The notes beneath the pieces were generated by a model. That model searched no databases and was not told the origin of the DNA. It was given only the letters and a program-made list of their open reading frames with translations. Position numbers and translations under genes: made by a program. A stretch of DNA of 64,000 nucleotides from the NCBI RefSeq assembly GCF_014204525.1, contig NZ_JACHLP010000004.1:456214-520213 (forward strand), written 5' to 3'. This DNA is from Roseateles oligotrophus. GTDB lineage: Bacteria; Pseudomonadota; Gammaproteobacteria; Burkholderiales; Burkholderiaceae_C. This document shows positions 16,465-27,011 of this stretch, piece after piece (position 1 is the first letter of the stretch; the number at the start of each line of letters is the position of its first letter).

Positions 16465-17688
16465 TCAACGCAGATCGTCCATCAGCAGATTGAGAATGCG
16501 CTTGGCGATTTCGTTGGTTTGCTTCTGGCCCTTGTCGTCCAGCACCGAGACGGTGCTGCGCTCGCCTTCGGACTTGACCATCACCCGGTAGCGCACCTTG
16601 GTCGGGCCCTCATCCTTGCTGAAGAGCTTCTGGAAGAAATTGGGCTCTTCCTTGCCGGCCTGGTTGGGGTCGGCATAGCGCAGATAGAACAGGCCTTGCT
16701 TGCGGTCACGGTCTTCCACGGTGAAGCCATGGCGGTCCAGCGACTGGCCGACACGGCGCCAGGCACGCTCGAAGCCTTCGGCCACCTGCAATTCGTCCGG
16801 CACCTCGGCCAGGCTGCGGCTTTGCGGTTTGCTGGCCACGGCGGCCGCGCCGGCGGTGGCCACGGCCCCGCCTGTTGCGACAGCGGCCGGCTGGCTGGCG
16901 GCCGCCTGCAGCGCGGCCTTGGCGGCCTCTTCCTTGGCGCCCAGCTTGAGCATCAGGCGTGAGAGCATCTCACCTTCCAGCATGGGGTCGCTGGGGCGGG
17001 GCTGCCAGGCCGTGCTGTCTTTTTGCTGGCTGGTGTAAACCTCTTGCACGCCTTTGTGCGAGATATGGATCTCGGTGCCGCCGGCCACGCGCTCGATGCG
17101 GCTGCGGTACATATCGCGCTCGCCGCTGGAGTAGAGGCCGTCAAACACCCGGCCTATGGTGGAGCGGATGATGTCTTGCGGCAGCTTGGCGCGGTTCTCG
17201 TTCCAGTTGGTTTCGATCAGGCCGATATCGGCCTGCTCTTTGGCGATCTCGAAGCCGCGTTCGATCCAGAACTCGCGCACCTGTGGCCACAGTTGCTCGG
17301 GCGGCAGGTCCACGCGCAGAAAGCGCTCGCTGCCATTGCGCTCCAGGCGCACATTGCCGGCGGCGTTCAGGGCCACGGTATTGGCCGGAGCCGCGCTGCT
17401 GGCCTGGGCATTGGCCTTGGCTGCTGCATTGTTCTGCTGGAAGGTGGCGGCGCTGACCACGCCGCCTTGCTGCTGGGCGCGGCCGTCGCGGGCCAGTTGG
17501 CTCAGATCGGGCGGCACGTCCAGGCCGGTGGTCTGCTTGGCGCCGCTGCGGTAGTCCACCTTGTCGGTGGAGATCACATTGTCCAGCGAGGAGCAACCGG
17601 CGGCCAGCGCGCCCACCATCAGCAGACAGGCCAAGGACACCGGGCGGGTCTTGGAAGAAGCAATTGAGGAACGAGTCACGCTAGACAT
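16465..17688 (-). CDS. bamC: Outer-membrane assembly lipoprotein BamC
   Basis: 407 residues, an accessory lipoprotein of the BAM complex that inserts beta-barrel proteins. Signal peptide with lipobox LAAGCSS; the following unstructured segment contains VDYRSGAKQTTGLDVPPDLSQL, the BamD-binding signature of BamC (YRSG...LDVPPDL). Two helix-grip domains follow, separated by an Ala/Pro-poor linker with alanine-rich low complexity (about residues 255-285). It is longer than the E. coli protein (344), mostly through these linkers. It follows dapA by 74 bp and its ATG has GGAG upstream. Confidence 0.92.
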   Translation of the reverse strand: MSSVTRSSIASSKTRPVSLACLLMVGALAAGCSSLDNVISTDKVDYRSGAKQTTGLDVPPDLSQLARDGRAQQQGGVVSAATFQQNNAAAKANAQASSAAPANTVALNAAGNVRLERNGSERFLRVDLPPEQLWPQVREFWIERGFEIAKEQADIGLIETNWNENRAKLPQDIIRSTIGRVFDGLYSSGERDMYRSRIERVAGGTEIHISHKGVQEVYTSQQKDSTAWQPRPSDPMLEGEMLSRLMLKLGAKEEAAKAALQAAASQPAAVATGGAVATAGAAAVASKPQSRSLAEVPDELQVAEGFERAWRRVGQSLDRHGFTVEDRDRKQGLFYLRYADPNQAGKEEPNFFQKLFSKDEGPTKVRYRVMVKSEGERSTVSVLDDKGQKQTNEIAKRILNLLMDDLR

Positions 17689-17762
17689 CTCCGGAGGTCA
17701 AGGTTGCGCCTGCATGTGAACTCATGGCTTGCACATGCGCGGCGGCTATCAAAATGGGGCGA

Positions 17763-18644
17763 TTAGAGCAGGCCTGCGTCCGTCATCGCTTGTTCGACCA
17801 GGGCCTGGCCGGCAGGCGTCAGGCCGGTGATGGGCAGGCGCAGATGGGGTTCGATGCGGCCCAGGCGCGACAAGGCCCATTTGGCCGGTGCCGGGCTGGG
17901 TTCACAGAACAGATGCTTGTGCAGGCCCAGCAGTTGGAAGTGGATGCGGCGGGCCTCGGCGATATTGCCGGCCAGGGCCGCCTTGCACAGCTCGTGCATG
18001 GCGCGCGGGGCCACATTGGCCGTCACGCTGACATTGCCCGCGCCGCCCAGCAGCATCAGGGCGATGGCCGTGCCGTCGTCGCCGGAGTAGATCTTGAAGT
18101 GCTCGGGCGCATGCTTGATCAGGTAGGCCGCGCGCTCGATATTGCCGGTGGCTTCCTTGACGCCGAACACGCCGGGCAGGGCGGCGCAGCGCAGCGCCGT
18201 CTCGGGCAGCATATCGGCGACGGTGCGGCCGGGCACGTTGTAGAGCATCATGGGGATGTCTACCGCCTCGGCGATGGCCTTGTAATGCTGGTAAATGCCT
18301 TCTTGCGAGGGCTTGTTGTAATAGGGTACGACGGAGAGCGTGCAGTCCGCGCCGACTTCCTTGGCATAACGGCTCAGCTCGATGGCTTCGGCGGTGGAAT
18401 TGGCGCCGGTGCCGGCCATGATGGGCACGCGGCCCTTGGCATGCAGCACGGCCGCGCGGATGATCTCGCGGTTTTCTTCCATGCTGACGGTGGGCGACTC
18501 ACCGGTGGTGCCGACCACGCCGATGACATCGGTGCCTTCGGCGATATGCCAGTCGATCAGCTTGCGCAGGGTGGGGTAATCAACGCTGCCATCTTCAAGC
18601 ATCGGGGTCACGAGAGCGACGATGCTGCCAACAAGTCCGTTCAT
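17763..18644 (-). CDS. dapA: 4-hydroxy-tetrahydrodipicolinate synthase
   Basis: First committed enzyme of lysine/diaminopimelate synthesis, condensing pyruvate with aspartate semialdehyde. 293 residues, typical length. Motifs: GTTGESPT (Thr pair of the catalytic triad), YNVPGRT (catalytic Tyr) and FGVKEATGN (Schiff-base Lys). It heads the dapA-bamC unit, an order found in many proteobacteria. No riboswitch-like leader is evident in the 50 bp before the upstream methyltransferase gene. Confidence 0.97.
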   Translation of the reverse strand: MNGLVGSIVALVTPMLEDGSVDYPTLRKLIDWHIAEGTDVIGVVGTTGESPTVSMEENREIIRAAVLHAKGRVPIMAGTGANSTAEAIELSRYAKEVGADCTLSVVPYYNKPSQEGIYQHYKAIAEAVDIPMMLYNVPGRTVADMLPETALRCAALPGVFGVKEATGNIERAAYLIKHAPEHFKIYSGDDGTAIALMLLGGAGNVSVTANVAPRAMHELCKAALAGNIAEARRIHFQLLGLHKHLFCEPSPAPAKWALSRLGRIEPHLRLPITGLTPAGQALVEQAMTDAGLL

Positions 18645-18694
18645 TGAGCAATTCCTATTAATCGAGCGATTCTACTCAGCCGCACAGCGCTTTC

Positions 18695-19252
18695 TCAGCC
18701 GGGCAAGGCATAACGCTGGAAAACCCCGTTTTCGGTGGATGGGGAGCGAACAGCGGCAACGCGCTGGACATAGCGGCCGTTGACGCTGTCAAAACCATCC
18801 TCGTAGCCGATCACCCGCAGGCCCTGGCAGGCCTGCAGCAGCTCGCCCGGCTGCAGCAGGAATTCGGCCCGCGCCGGCCGGCCTATGCTTTGCTGGCCAT
18901 CGGCAAAGGTTTCGTAGATCAGCCAGCCGCCCGGGGCGACCGCCGCCATGATCTGCGGCAGCAGGGGCCGCCAGAGGTAGTTGCTGACCAGCACCAGATC
19001 GAAAGCCCGCCCGGCCAGCGGCCAGGGCCCGGCCTCGATATCGGCCTGGATGATTTCGGCCTCTTTGAGCTCTTGGCGCAGCGGCGCGAGGGCGGCCGCG
19101 TCGCGGTCCACCCCCGTGACGCGCAGGCCCAGCCCGGCCAGATGGCGCAGATGGCGGCCGCTGCCGCAGGCCAGGTCCAGGGCCGTGGCACCGGGGCGGC
19201 AGGCTTGCTGCCAGCGCAGCAGCCAGGAGGAAACAACAAGATTTGTGTTCAG
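18695..19252 (-). CDS. SAM-dependent methyltransferase with non-canonical or damaged start
   Basis: The open frame reads WLLRWQQACRPG-ATALDLACGSGRHLRHLAGLGLRVTGVDRDAAAL in outline. It includes the SAM-binding motif I (LDLACGSGRH) and the acidic loop VDRD, then the class I core with VSNYLWRPLLP and GGWLIYETFA. No ATG, GTG or TTG occurs in frame upstream of motif I; the first is GTG at 19111, which would delete the SAM site. The coordinates given use CTG 19252, which overlaps the upstream stop as CTGA. A one-base frameshift is the alternative: a TTG at 19239 is out of frame by one. The substrate is unknown. Confidence 0.6.
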   Translation of the reverse strand: MNTNLVVSSWLLRWQQACRPGATALDLACGSGRHLRHLAGLGLRVTGVDRDAAALAPLRQELKEAEIIQADIEAGPWPLAGRAFDLVLVSNYLWRPLLPQIMAAVAPGGWLIYETFADGQQSIGRPARAEFLLQPGELLQACQGLRVIGYEDGFDSVNGRYVQRVAAVRSPSTENGVFQRYALPG

Positions 19253-19371
19253 AAACAGGCCCAGATTTGTTCGGACAAGCCCTGCATCAAGCTGGGCTGG
19301 AAATAGGCCAGGAAGACCAGGCCCAGCGCCACCAGGGCCAGCAGCCGCAGCAATGCGGGGCGTATTTTCAT
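19249..19371 (-). CDS. 40-residue single-pass membrane protein
   Basis: Very short gene: MKIRPALLRLLALVALGLV begins with two basic residues and runs into one hydrophobic helix, followed by a short tail ending SEQIWACF. Its ATG overlaps the MFS stop in ATGA, and its TGA overlaps the probable methyltransferase start, so it sits tightly inside the operon. Short membrane proteins with a similar ...W(A/S)CF ending occur in related genomes as far as I recall; function unknown. Confidence 0.6.
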   Translation of the reverse strand: MKIRPALLRLLALVALGLVFLAYFQPSLMQGLSEQIWACF

Positions 19372-20585
19372 GCCGCCACGGCGCCGCGCGGGATGGCGCT
19401 CTCGCGCACCGGCAGATTCACCAGCGCGGCCATCACGCCAAGCCCGACGGCCAGCCACCAGACCCCATCGTAGCTGCCGCTCAGGTCGTAGAGCTTGCCA
19501 CCCAGCCAGACGCCCAGAAAGCTGCCGATCTGGTGGCTGAGGAAGACAAAACCGCCCAGCATGGACATGTGTTGCACGCCGAAGATCTGCGCCAGCACCG
19601 CATTGGTGGGCGGCACGGTGGACAGCCACAGCACGCCCATCACGGCCGAAAAGAGGTAGATGGAGGCCGGCGTCAGCGGCAGGCTCAGAAAGATCACGAT
19701 GGCGATGGAGCGCAGGGCGTAGATGGCCGAGAGGATGTAGCGCTTGGGGAAGCGCTGGCCCAGCGAGCCGGCCGCGTAAGTGCCAAACACATTGAAGAGC
19801 CCGATCAGGGCCAGTGAATAGGTGGCGATCTGGGGGCTGAAGCCATGGTCCTTCAGATAACTGGGCATGTGCACGCCGATGAAGACGACCTGGAAGCCGC
19901 AGACGAAATAGCCCAGCATCAGCAGCTGGAAGCTGCGGTAGCCAAAGGCCTCGCGCAGCGCCTGGGCAATGCTTTGCTGCTGGCCGTGGGCGGCTTGCGC
20001 ACCCTTGGGTTCGCGCAGGCCCAGGGCCAGCGGCAGGATGATGAGCGCTGCACAGGCCAGGATGAAAAGAGCGTTTTGCCAGCCCGTGTGGCCGATCAGC
20101 CAGTTCTCCACCGGCACCATCAGGAACTGCCCGAAGCTGCCCGCCGCCGCCGCCACGCCCATGGCCCAGGAGCGCTTCTCGGGCGCCACATTGCGGCCGA
20201 TGACGCCGTAGATCACCGCGTAAGTCGTGCCCGACTGGGCGATGCCTATCAGCAGGCCGGCGCTGCCGGTGAAGGCCAGGCCCGAGGTCGACAGCGCCAT
20301 CAGCACCAGGCCCAGGGCATAGAGCGCGCCACCGGCCAGCAGCACGCGGAAAGGGCCGTAGCGGTCGGCCAGCATGCCGGTGAAAGGCCCGGCCAGGCCC
20401 CAGGCCAGGTTCTGTATCGCCAGGGCGAAGGCAAAGGTCTCGCGGGTCCAGCCGCGTTCCAGGGTGATGGGCTGCAGCCACAGGCCGAAGCCGTGGCGTA
20501 TGCCCATGGACAGGGTCACGATCAGGGCGCCGCAGAGCAGCACCTGGCGCATGGACAAGCGTGGGGGGAGGGCGGGGGCAGTCAT
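19368..20585 (-). CDS. MFS transporter (oxalate/formate antiporter-like)
   Basis: 405 residues, twelve predicted helices. Family features: RHGFGLWLQPITLERGWTRETF in the first loop region, GMLADRYGPFRVL (motif A between helices 2 and 3), a repeat of it as GSLGQRFPKRYIL in the second half. This is the monocarboxylate/oxalate-formate branch of the superfamily; the substrate cannot be told. It is the first gene of a minus-strand unit with the 40-residue protein and the methyltransferase. The promoter looks leaderless (20592-20597). Confidence 0.87.
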   Translation of the reverse strand: MTAPALPPRLSMRQVLLCGALIVTLSMGIRHGFGLWLQPITLERGWTRETFAFALAIQNLAWGLAGPFTGMLADRYGPFRVLLAGGALYALGLVLMALSTSGLAFTGSAGLLIGIAQSGTTYAVIYGVIGRNVAPEKRSWAMGVAAAAGSFGQFLMVPVENWLIGHTGWQNALFILACAALIILPLALGLREPKGAQAAHGQQQSIAQALREAFGYRSFQLLMLGYFVCGFQVVFIGVHMPSYLKDHGFSPQIATYSLALIGLFNVFGTYAAGSLGQRFPKRYILSAIYALRSIAIVIFLSLPLTPASIYLFSAVMGVLWLSTVPPTNAVLAQIFGVQHMSMLGGFVFLSHQIGSFLGVWLGGKLYDLSGSYDGVWWLAVGLGVMAALVNLPVRESAIPRGAVAA

Positions 20586-20591
20586 GGGCGG

Positions 20592-20597
20592 ACTCTA
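20592..20597 (-). promoter_or_regulatory. Predicted -10 box of the MFS gene, leaderless arrangement
   Basis: Minus-strand TAGAGT, 6-nt spacer CCGCCC, then ATG. No Shine-Dalgarno sequence. Confidence 0.45.
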
Positions 20598-20711
20598 GCC
20601 AGAAATGCAAGACCCGGCTGTCCCGCAGGTGATCTAGGGTTTGATGGGGGATGCGGGCCCGCCTTGCGCTTGCACAATGCGGCCACCTCAAGCACCGCCC
20701 GTTCGAGACCG

Positions 20712-21953
20712 ATGCCTCAAGAACTCAACCGCCCCGCCAGCGAGCTACCCACCCAATGCGAGTTTCTGGTCATCGGTGCAGGCCCTGCGGGCAGCGCCTG
20801 TGCGCGCATGCTGGCCCTGGCGGGTCGCGATGTGGTGTTGGTCGATGCCCAGGCTTTTCCGCGCGAGAAAACCTGCGGCGACGGCCTGGTGCCCGATGCC
20901 TTGGCCGCGCTCCAGCGCCTGGGCCTGCGGGAGACGGTTATGGCTCGGGCGCAGAAGGTCAGCCATGCGCGCTGCATAGGCCCCAGCGGCGGGGCCGTCG
21001 AGGTGCCGGGCGAGATGGCGGTGCTGCCGCGCCGGCTGCTGGACGAAATCCTCTGCCGCGCTGCCGTCAACGCCGGGGCGCGCATGTTCGCACCGCTGCG
21101 CTTCGTGTCGGTGCTGCAGGATGAGCAGGGTCGGGTGATGGGCGCCGAGCTCAGCAGCGGCGAGCAGCGCTGCGAGTTGCGCGCTCGCTGGGTGGTTTTG
21201 GCCACGGGGGCGGCCGCGCCGCCCCTGCAAGGCGCCGACCTGGCGCATCGGCGCTCACCCAGCAGCATTGCCTTGCGGGGCTATTTTGAGCTGCCGGGTC
21301 TGGAGGCCGAGCTGAGTCAGCTGAACTTTGTCTGGCACCCCCGCATCAGCCACGGCTATGGCTGGATATTCCCGGTGGGCGCGGGCGTTTTCAATGTGGG
21401 CGTGGCGATTCTCGATTCCCATAATGTGGAGGATGAGCGGGGGCAACGCGGCATGAAAAACCTCAATCTGCGCCATTTGTTCGCCGAGTTCTGTGCCATC
21501 CATCCTCTGGCCCGCAAGCTGGTCCAGGAGGGGCGCAGCCTGGGCGAGCTGAAGGGTGCGCCGCTGCGCTGCAATCTGGACGGCGCGGCCCTGGGTCGGC
21601 CCGGCCTGCTGGCCACCGGCGAGGCGATTGGCAGCACTTATGCCTTCACCGGCGAGGGCATAGGCAAGGCGATGGAGACGGGCATACATGCCGCCGAGGT
21701 CTTGCTGCAGGGCCAGCCGGACGCCGAGCTGCTGCAAGCCTACGCCGCCCGCCTGGAGCTGCTGCGCCCACGCTTTCAGATGTACCGCAAGGCGACCAGC
21801 TTCAACCGCTATCCCCGCCTGGTCGATCTGGTGATCTGGCGCGCCGGCAAGAGCCCGCGCCTGATCCAGTCCATGGCCGGTATCTTGAACGAGACCCGTA
21901 TGCCGGGCTCCTTGCTGAGCTGGCGCGGTGTCAAGCGCCTGCTGCTGGGTTAA
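20712..21953 (+). CDS. FAD-dependent oxidoreductase of the geranylgeranyl-reductase family
   Basis: 413 residues. Rossmann motif VIGAGPAGSACARMLALAGRDVVLVDA, then the family signature FPREKTCGDGLVP (PxxKxCGdg), a mid-protein GYGWIFPVGAGVFNVG and a second FAD motif GLLATGEAIGSTYAFTGEGIGKAME. This family includes GGR and FixC-like flavoproteins that reduce isoprenoids or oxidise quinone-linked substrates; the substrate is not deducible. It starts 126 bp from the divergent MFS gene and is followed 3 bp later by the convergent amidohydrolase gene. No carotenoid or archaeal-lipid genes are nearby. Confidence 0.85.
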   Translation: MPQELNRPASELPTQCEFLVIGAGPAGSACARMLALAGRDVVLVDAQAFPREKTCGDGLVPDALAALQRLGLRETVMARAQKVSHARCIGPSGGAVEVPGEMAVLPRRLLDEILCRAAVNAGARMFAPLRFVSVLQDEQGRVMGAELSSGEQRCELRARWVVLATGAAAPPLQGADLAHRRSPSSIALRGYFELPGLEAELSQLNFVWHPRISHGYGWIFPVGAGVFNVGVAILDSHNVEDERGQRGMKNLNLRHLFAEFCAIHPLARKLVQEGRSLGELKGAPLRCNLDGAALGRPGLLATGEAIGSTYAFTGEGIGKAMETGIHAAEVLLQGQPDAELLQAYAARLELLRPRFQMYRKATSFNRYPRLVDLVIWRAGKSPRLIQSMAGILNETRMPGSLLSWRGVKRLLLG

Positions 21954-21956
21954 GGA

Positions 21957-23234
21957 CTACTGGCTCAGCACCCGCCCTTGCTTGACCCGCAGCTGGATGC
22001 GCTCCAAGGCCTCCAGTCCTTGCAAGGGATTGCTCTTGAGCAGCAGAAAGCTGGCCTCGCAGCCATTGTCAAAACAGGCGATCTTGCGCTTGGGGAAGAG
22101 GGCGCGCGGCGTGTCCACCGTGGCCAGGCGCAGCAGCTGGCTGCGGTCCAGCAGGCCCAGGGCGTCCAAGGTGCGCAGCTCGCTCAGCGCCGTGCCGTTG
22201 TAGAGGTCGGAGCCCAGCAGCAGCGGCACCTTGGCCTCCAGCAGGCGGCGCAGATTCTCGGCCTGCAGCTGGCGCACGGCGGCCAGGGTCTCGGCCGGCA
22301 TGGGGAAGAGCTTGCTGCCCGAGATGGCGGTGATGACGCTGAGCTTCTTTTTGGCCGCCTCGGCCGCCGCCTCGGGGCTGATGCGGTAGCGCTCGGCCGT
22401 CGTGCCCTCGAAGAAATGGAGGCCCGGCAGGCGGGCCACCCAGTCCACCCCGCTCTGGGTGGCCAGGGCGAAGTCGGCGGCGGTGTCGGCCTGGGCGATG
22501 ACCTTGTAGCCATCCTGGTGGGCGCGCTTGACGATAGCCCCCACCAGCTCGGGCCTCAGCCCCAGGCGGCCGTGCTGCTTGGGCTCGCTGCGCAGCTCGG
22601 GGCTTTCCGAGCGGCTGATCATCAGCTTGATGGAGTCGCTTTTGCGCGGCCCGACCAGCGGCCACTTTTGATTGAGGTCCTGCAGCGTGTCCATCACCAG
22701 CACGGCCTTGTCGATGAAGTCCTCGGCGCGCAGCTTGGGGTCGTCGCCCAGCAACTGGGCCAGGGGCTGGCCTTCGCTGGCGGTGATGCAGGCGCTGTTG
22801 AACAAGACCTCGGGCGAGGCGGCCTGGGCGGCGATGGGCCGCATCTCGGCCACCGCCTTGGGCTCGCCGCATTGCTGGGCGGTGTAGAAGACGCCGTCGC
22901 GCAGATAGCTGGGCGCATAGCGCGCAAAGCCCCACAAGGTCTGCAGATTGTGGTTGTGGGCATCGGCCAGGGGCGGGATCAGGAACTGGCCCTTCAGGTC
23001 CATCTGACGCTGGGCTTTTTTGATGCGTTGGTCGGTGAAGCGGCCGTCCTTGACGTAGAGCGTGCCGCGCTGCAAGCCCTTGCCATCGAACCATTGGGCG
23101 TTTTTCAGCTCCATGCTCAGCGCGGCGCTGGCCTTGAAGTAAGGCGTCTCGGGTTCGGGATTGGCGGCGGCCGGGACCGTGGCGAGCAGCAGGCTCAGGC
23201 CGAGTGAGAAGGGAAGGATGCGGGGAACTTTCAT
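21957..23234 (-). CDS. Exported amidohydrolase-like protein, metal site degenerate
   Basis: 425 residues with signal peptide (cleavage near ANPEP). TIM-barrel amidohydrolase features are the HxH pair H93/H95 (DAHNHN), a strand with the bridging Lys (DSIKLMISR) and the distal Asp (LLLGSDLYNG). The two usual later histidines are missing: the VxxHA position reads VIAQA and the IEHG position reads WVARL. The protein may therefore bind one metal, have another activity, or be a binding protein. It is convergent with the FAD gene and divergent from the HDAC-like gene. Confidence 0.8.
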   Translation of the reverse strand: MKVPRILPFSLGLSLLLATVPAAANPEPETPYFKASAALSMELKNAQWFDGKGLQRGTLYVKDGRFTDQRIKKAQRQMDLKGQFLIPPLADAHNHNLQTLWGFARYAPSYLRDGVFYTAQQCGEPKAVAEMRPIAAQAASPEVLFNSACITASEGQPLAQLLGDDPKLRAEDFIDKAVLVMDTLQDLNQKWPLVGPRKSDSIKLMISRSESPELRSEPKQHGRLGLRPELVGAIVKRAHQDGYKVIAQADTAADFALATQSGVDWVARLPGLHFFEGTTAERYRISPEAAAEAAKKKLSVITAISGSKLFPMPAETLAAVRQLQAENLRRLLEAKVPLLLGSDLYNGTALSELRTLDALGLLDRSQLLRLATVDTPRALFPKRKIACFDNGCEASFLLLKSNPLQGLEALERIQLRVKQGRVLSQ

Positions 23235-23314
23235 AGCCTGCCCATGCTAGCCGGGTTTGCCGGGCGGCCCCCGTGCGAAGATGGTTCCGCCCCAGAACAG
23301 CGAGGAGCCAAGGC

Positions 23315-24349
23315 TTGAAAACGGTTTACAACGACAGGCACGGTCAGCACGCCGCCAGGCACGAGTTTTTTCGCGGGCAGTTGGTGCCGGCGTTTGAGAT
23401 TCCGGCCCGCGCCTACTACGTTTTGCAGGCGCTGCAGGCCGCCGAGCTAGGCCCCATCCTGCCCCCCGAGGATCATGGCTTGGCGCCGCTGGCCCGGGTG
23501 CATAGCGCTGCTTATCTGGATTTTTTGAGCGGTGCTTGGGCCGAGTGGCAGGGCCTGGGCGGCGAGGGCGATGCCTTTCCCGCCGTCTGGCCGGTGCGCA
23601 CGCTGCGCGCCGATGTGCTGCCGCGCAGCTTTGCGGCTCGCCTGGGCTTGTACTCGATGGACAGCGGCACGCCGCTGACGGCCGGTGCCTGGCCGGCCGC
23701 CTACTGGGGTGCGCAATGCAGCCTGACGGCTTTGGATCTCGTCCTGGCTGGTGAGCGCAGCGCCTATGTGCTGACGCGCCCGCCGGGCCATCATGCGGGC
23801 GCCGATTTCTTTGGGGGTTACTGCTTCGTCAACAACGCGGCCGTGGCGGCCCAGGCGGCGCTGGATCGCGGCTTGAAAAGAGTCGCCATCCTGGACGTGG
23901 ACTACCACCACGGCAACGGCACGCAAGCTTGTTTTTACGAACGTGCCGATGTCTTTTTCGCCAGCATCCATGGCGACCCGCTGACCGAATACCCCTTCTT
24001 CCTGGGCCATGCGGACGAGACCGGCGCGGGCGCCGGCCTGGGTTTCAACGCCAATTTCCCCCTGCCCGCCGGCGCCAGCAATGAGGCCTGGTTCGCGTGC
24101 CTGGACGCCGCCCTGGCGCGCCTGCAAGCCTATGCGCCCGAGCTGCTGATCGTCTCCCTGGGCGTGGACACCTATGGCGGCGACCCGATCTCGCACTTCC
24201 AGCTGGACCGGCCGGAGTTCAGCTTGCTCGGCCAGCGCATCCGGCGCTTTGGCGCACCCACGCTCTGGCTGCAGGAGGGCGGCTACGCCACCGAGGCGAT
24301 TGGCCACAATGTGCTGGCCGTGCTGCGAGGTTTTGAGAGCAGCACTTAG
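23315..24349 (+). CDS. Histone-deacetylase-family amidohydrolase (acetylpolyamine amidohydrolase-like)
   Basis: 344 residues of the arginase/deacetylase fold. Motifs: RPPGHHAG (tandem catalytic His), GGYCFVNNAAVAA, the zinc-binding ILDVDYHHGNGTQ (Asp and His ligands) and LGVDTYGGDP (second Asp ligand). Bacterial members deacetylate polyamines or other small amides; the closeness to acetylpolyamine hydrolases (YNDRHGQH...E start) is a judgment from the N-terminus. The start is TTG 23315, 7 nt after GAGGAG, and reads (M)KTVYNDRHG; a GTG at 23273 has no such site. Confidence 0.87.
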   Translation: MKTVYNDRHGQHAARHEFFRGQLVPAFEIPARAYYVLQALQAAELGPILPPEDHGLAPLARVHSAAYLDFLSGAWAEWQGLGGEGDAFPAVWPVRTLRADVLPRSFAARLGLYSMDSGTPLTAGAWPAAYWGAQCSLTALDLVLAGERSAYVLTRPPGHHAGADFFGGYCFVNNAAVAAQAALDRGLKRVAILDVDYHHGNGTQACFYERADVFFASIHGDPLTEYPFFLGHADETGAGAGLGFNANFPLPAGASNEAWFACLDAALARLQAYAPELLIVSLGVDTYGGDPISHFQLDRPEFSLLGQRIRRFGAPTLWLQEGGYATEAIGHNVLAVLRGFESST

Positions 24350-24362
24350 CGCCGCCTAGAAT
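24333..24362 (+). promoter_or_regulatory. Predicted promoter of parE, leaderless arrangement
   Basis: TTGAGA (24333-24338), 18-bp spacer, TAGAAT (24357-24362), then 8 nt CCCGCCCC and ATG. No Shine-Dalgarno sequence. This is the best -35/-10 pair in the leaderless group. Confidence 0.6.
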
Positions 24363-24370
24363 CCCGCCCC

Positions 24371-26368
<1,998 letters not shown>

Positions 26369-26371
26369 GCC

Positions 26372-26460
26372 CACCCCCGAAGCGCGTCGCGCCTCCCCCT
26401 CAAGGGGGCAAGACCAGCAGCCCGGCAGAGCCGGTTCTGCGGTCTCTGCTGGGTGAAAGC
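26372..26460. repeat. Burkholderiales-type intergenic repeat with CCCCCTTGAGGGGG hairpin
   Basis: Read on the minus strand, this gap holds GCCCCCTTGAGGGGGAGG followed by GCGACGCGCTTCGGGGG, a form I recall as a dispersed intergenic element in Comamonadaceae genomes. The CCCCCT/AGGGGG arms form a hairpin. It separates parE from the acetyltransferase gene. The element's function is unknown. Confidence 0.5.
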
Positions 26461-26474
26461 AAACTCATTCCGTG

Positions 26475-27011
26475 ATGTCGAAGATCCATCTGCGTCCCAG
26501 CATGCTGTCCGACCTGGACTATGTGGTTTCGGTCGAGCAGGACGGCGCCAACCGCCCCTTCATCACGCCCTGGGAGCGGGTGCAGCACGAGGGCGCGCTG
26601 CGCTTCCCGGACTCGCGCCACTTCATCATCGAGGCCGGGCCGGCGCTGGAGCGCGCCGGCTTTGTGATCTTCCAGGGCTGCCGCAACCCGCATGGCTCGG
26701 TGGAGCTCAAGCGCATCGTGCTGGCCCGCCAGGGCCAGGGCCTGGGCCTGGGCCGCGAGGCCTTGCGCCTGCTGAAGAAAATGGCCTTCACCCAGCTGCA
26801 TGCCCACCGCTTCTGGCTGGATGTGAAGGCGCTCAATGTGCGCGCGCTCAAGCTCTACGAGAGCGAGGGCTTTGTCACCGAGGGCCGTTTGCGTGAGAGC
26901 GTGCGCATCACGGCCGAGGGCGCGGACGGTTACGACAGCCTGATCGTCATGTCCATGCTGGACCGCGAATACCAGGCCCGTGTGGCCCTGGGCGAGGAAC
27001 AACAGCCATGA
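26475..27011 (+). CDS. GNAT-family N-acetyltransferase
   Basis: 178 residues with the GNAT core: acetyl-CoA loop [16 protein letters not shown] (Q/RxxGxG/A form), then [20 protein letters not shown], a RimJ/RimL-like motif V.Asl...NxxAlklYes.GF. Substrate unknown; small molecules or protein N-termini are both possible. ATG 26475 chosen over the adjoining GTG 26472. It sits between parE and the lytic transglycosylase gene, overlapping the latter in ATGA, which is an addition to the parE-transglycosylase-parC order common in this group. Confidence 0.87.
   Translation: MSKIHLRPSMLSDLDYVVSVEQDGANRPFITPWERVQHEGALRFPDSRHFIIEAGPALERAGFVIFQGCRNPHGSVELKRIVLARQGQGLGLGREALRLLKKMAFTQLHAHRFWLDVKALNVRALKLYESEGFVTEGRLRESVRITAEGADGYDSLIVMSMLDREYQARVALGEEQQP

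Noticed and set aside
19111..19111. GTG 19111 as the methyltransferase start
   Set aside because: It would remove SAM motif I, without which the fold cannot bind its cofactor.
20699..20712. GTTCGAGACC as a tRNA T-loop
   Set aside because: No acceptor, D or anticodon arm can be drawn around it; it lies at the start of the FAD reductase gene.
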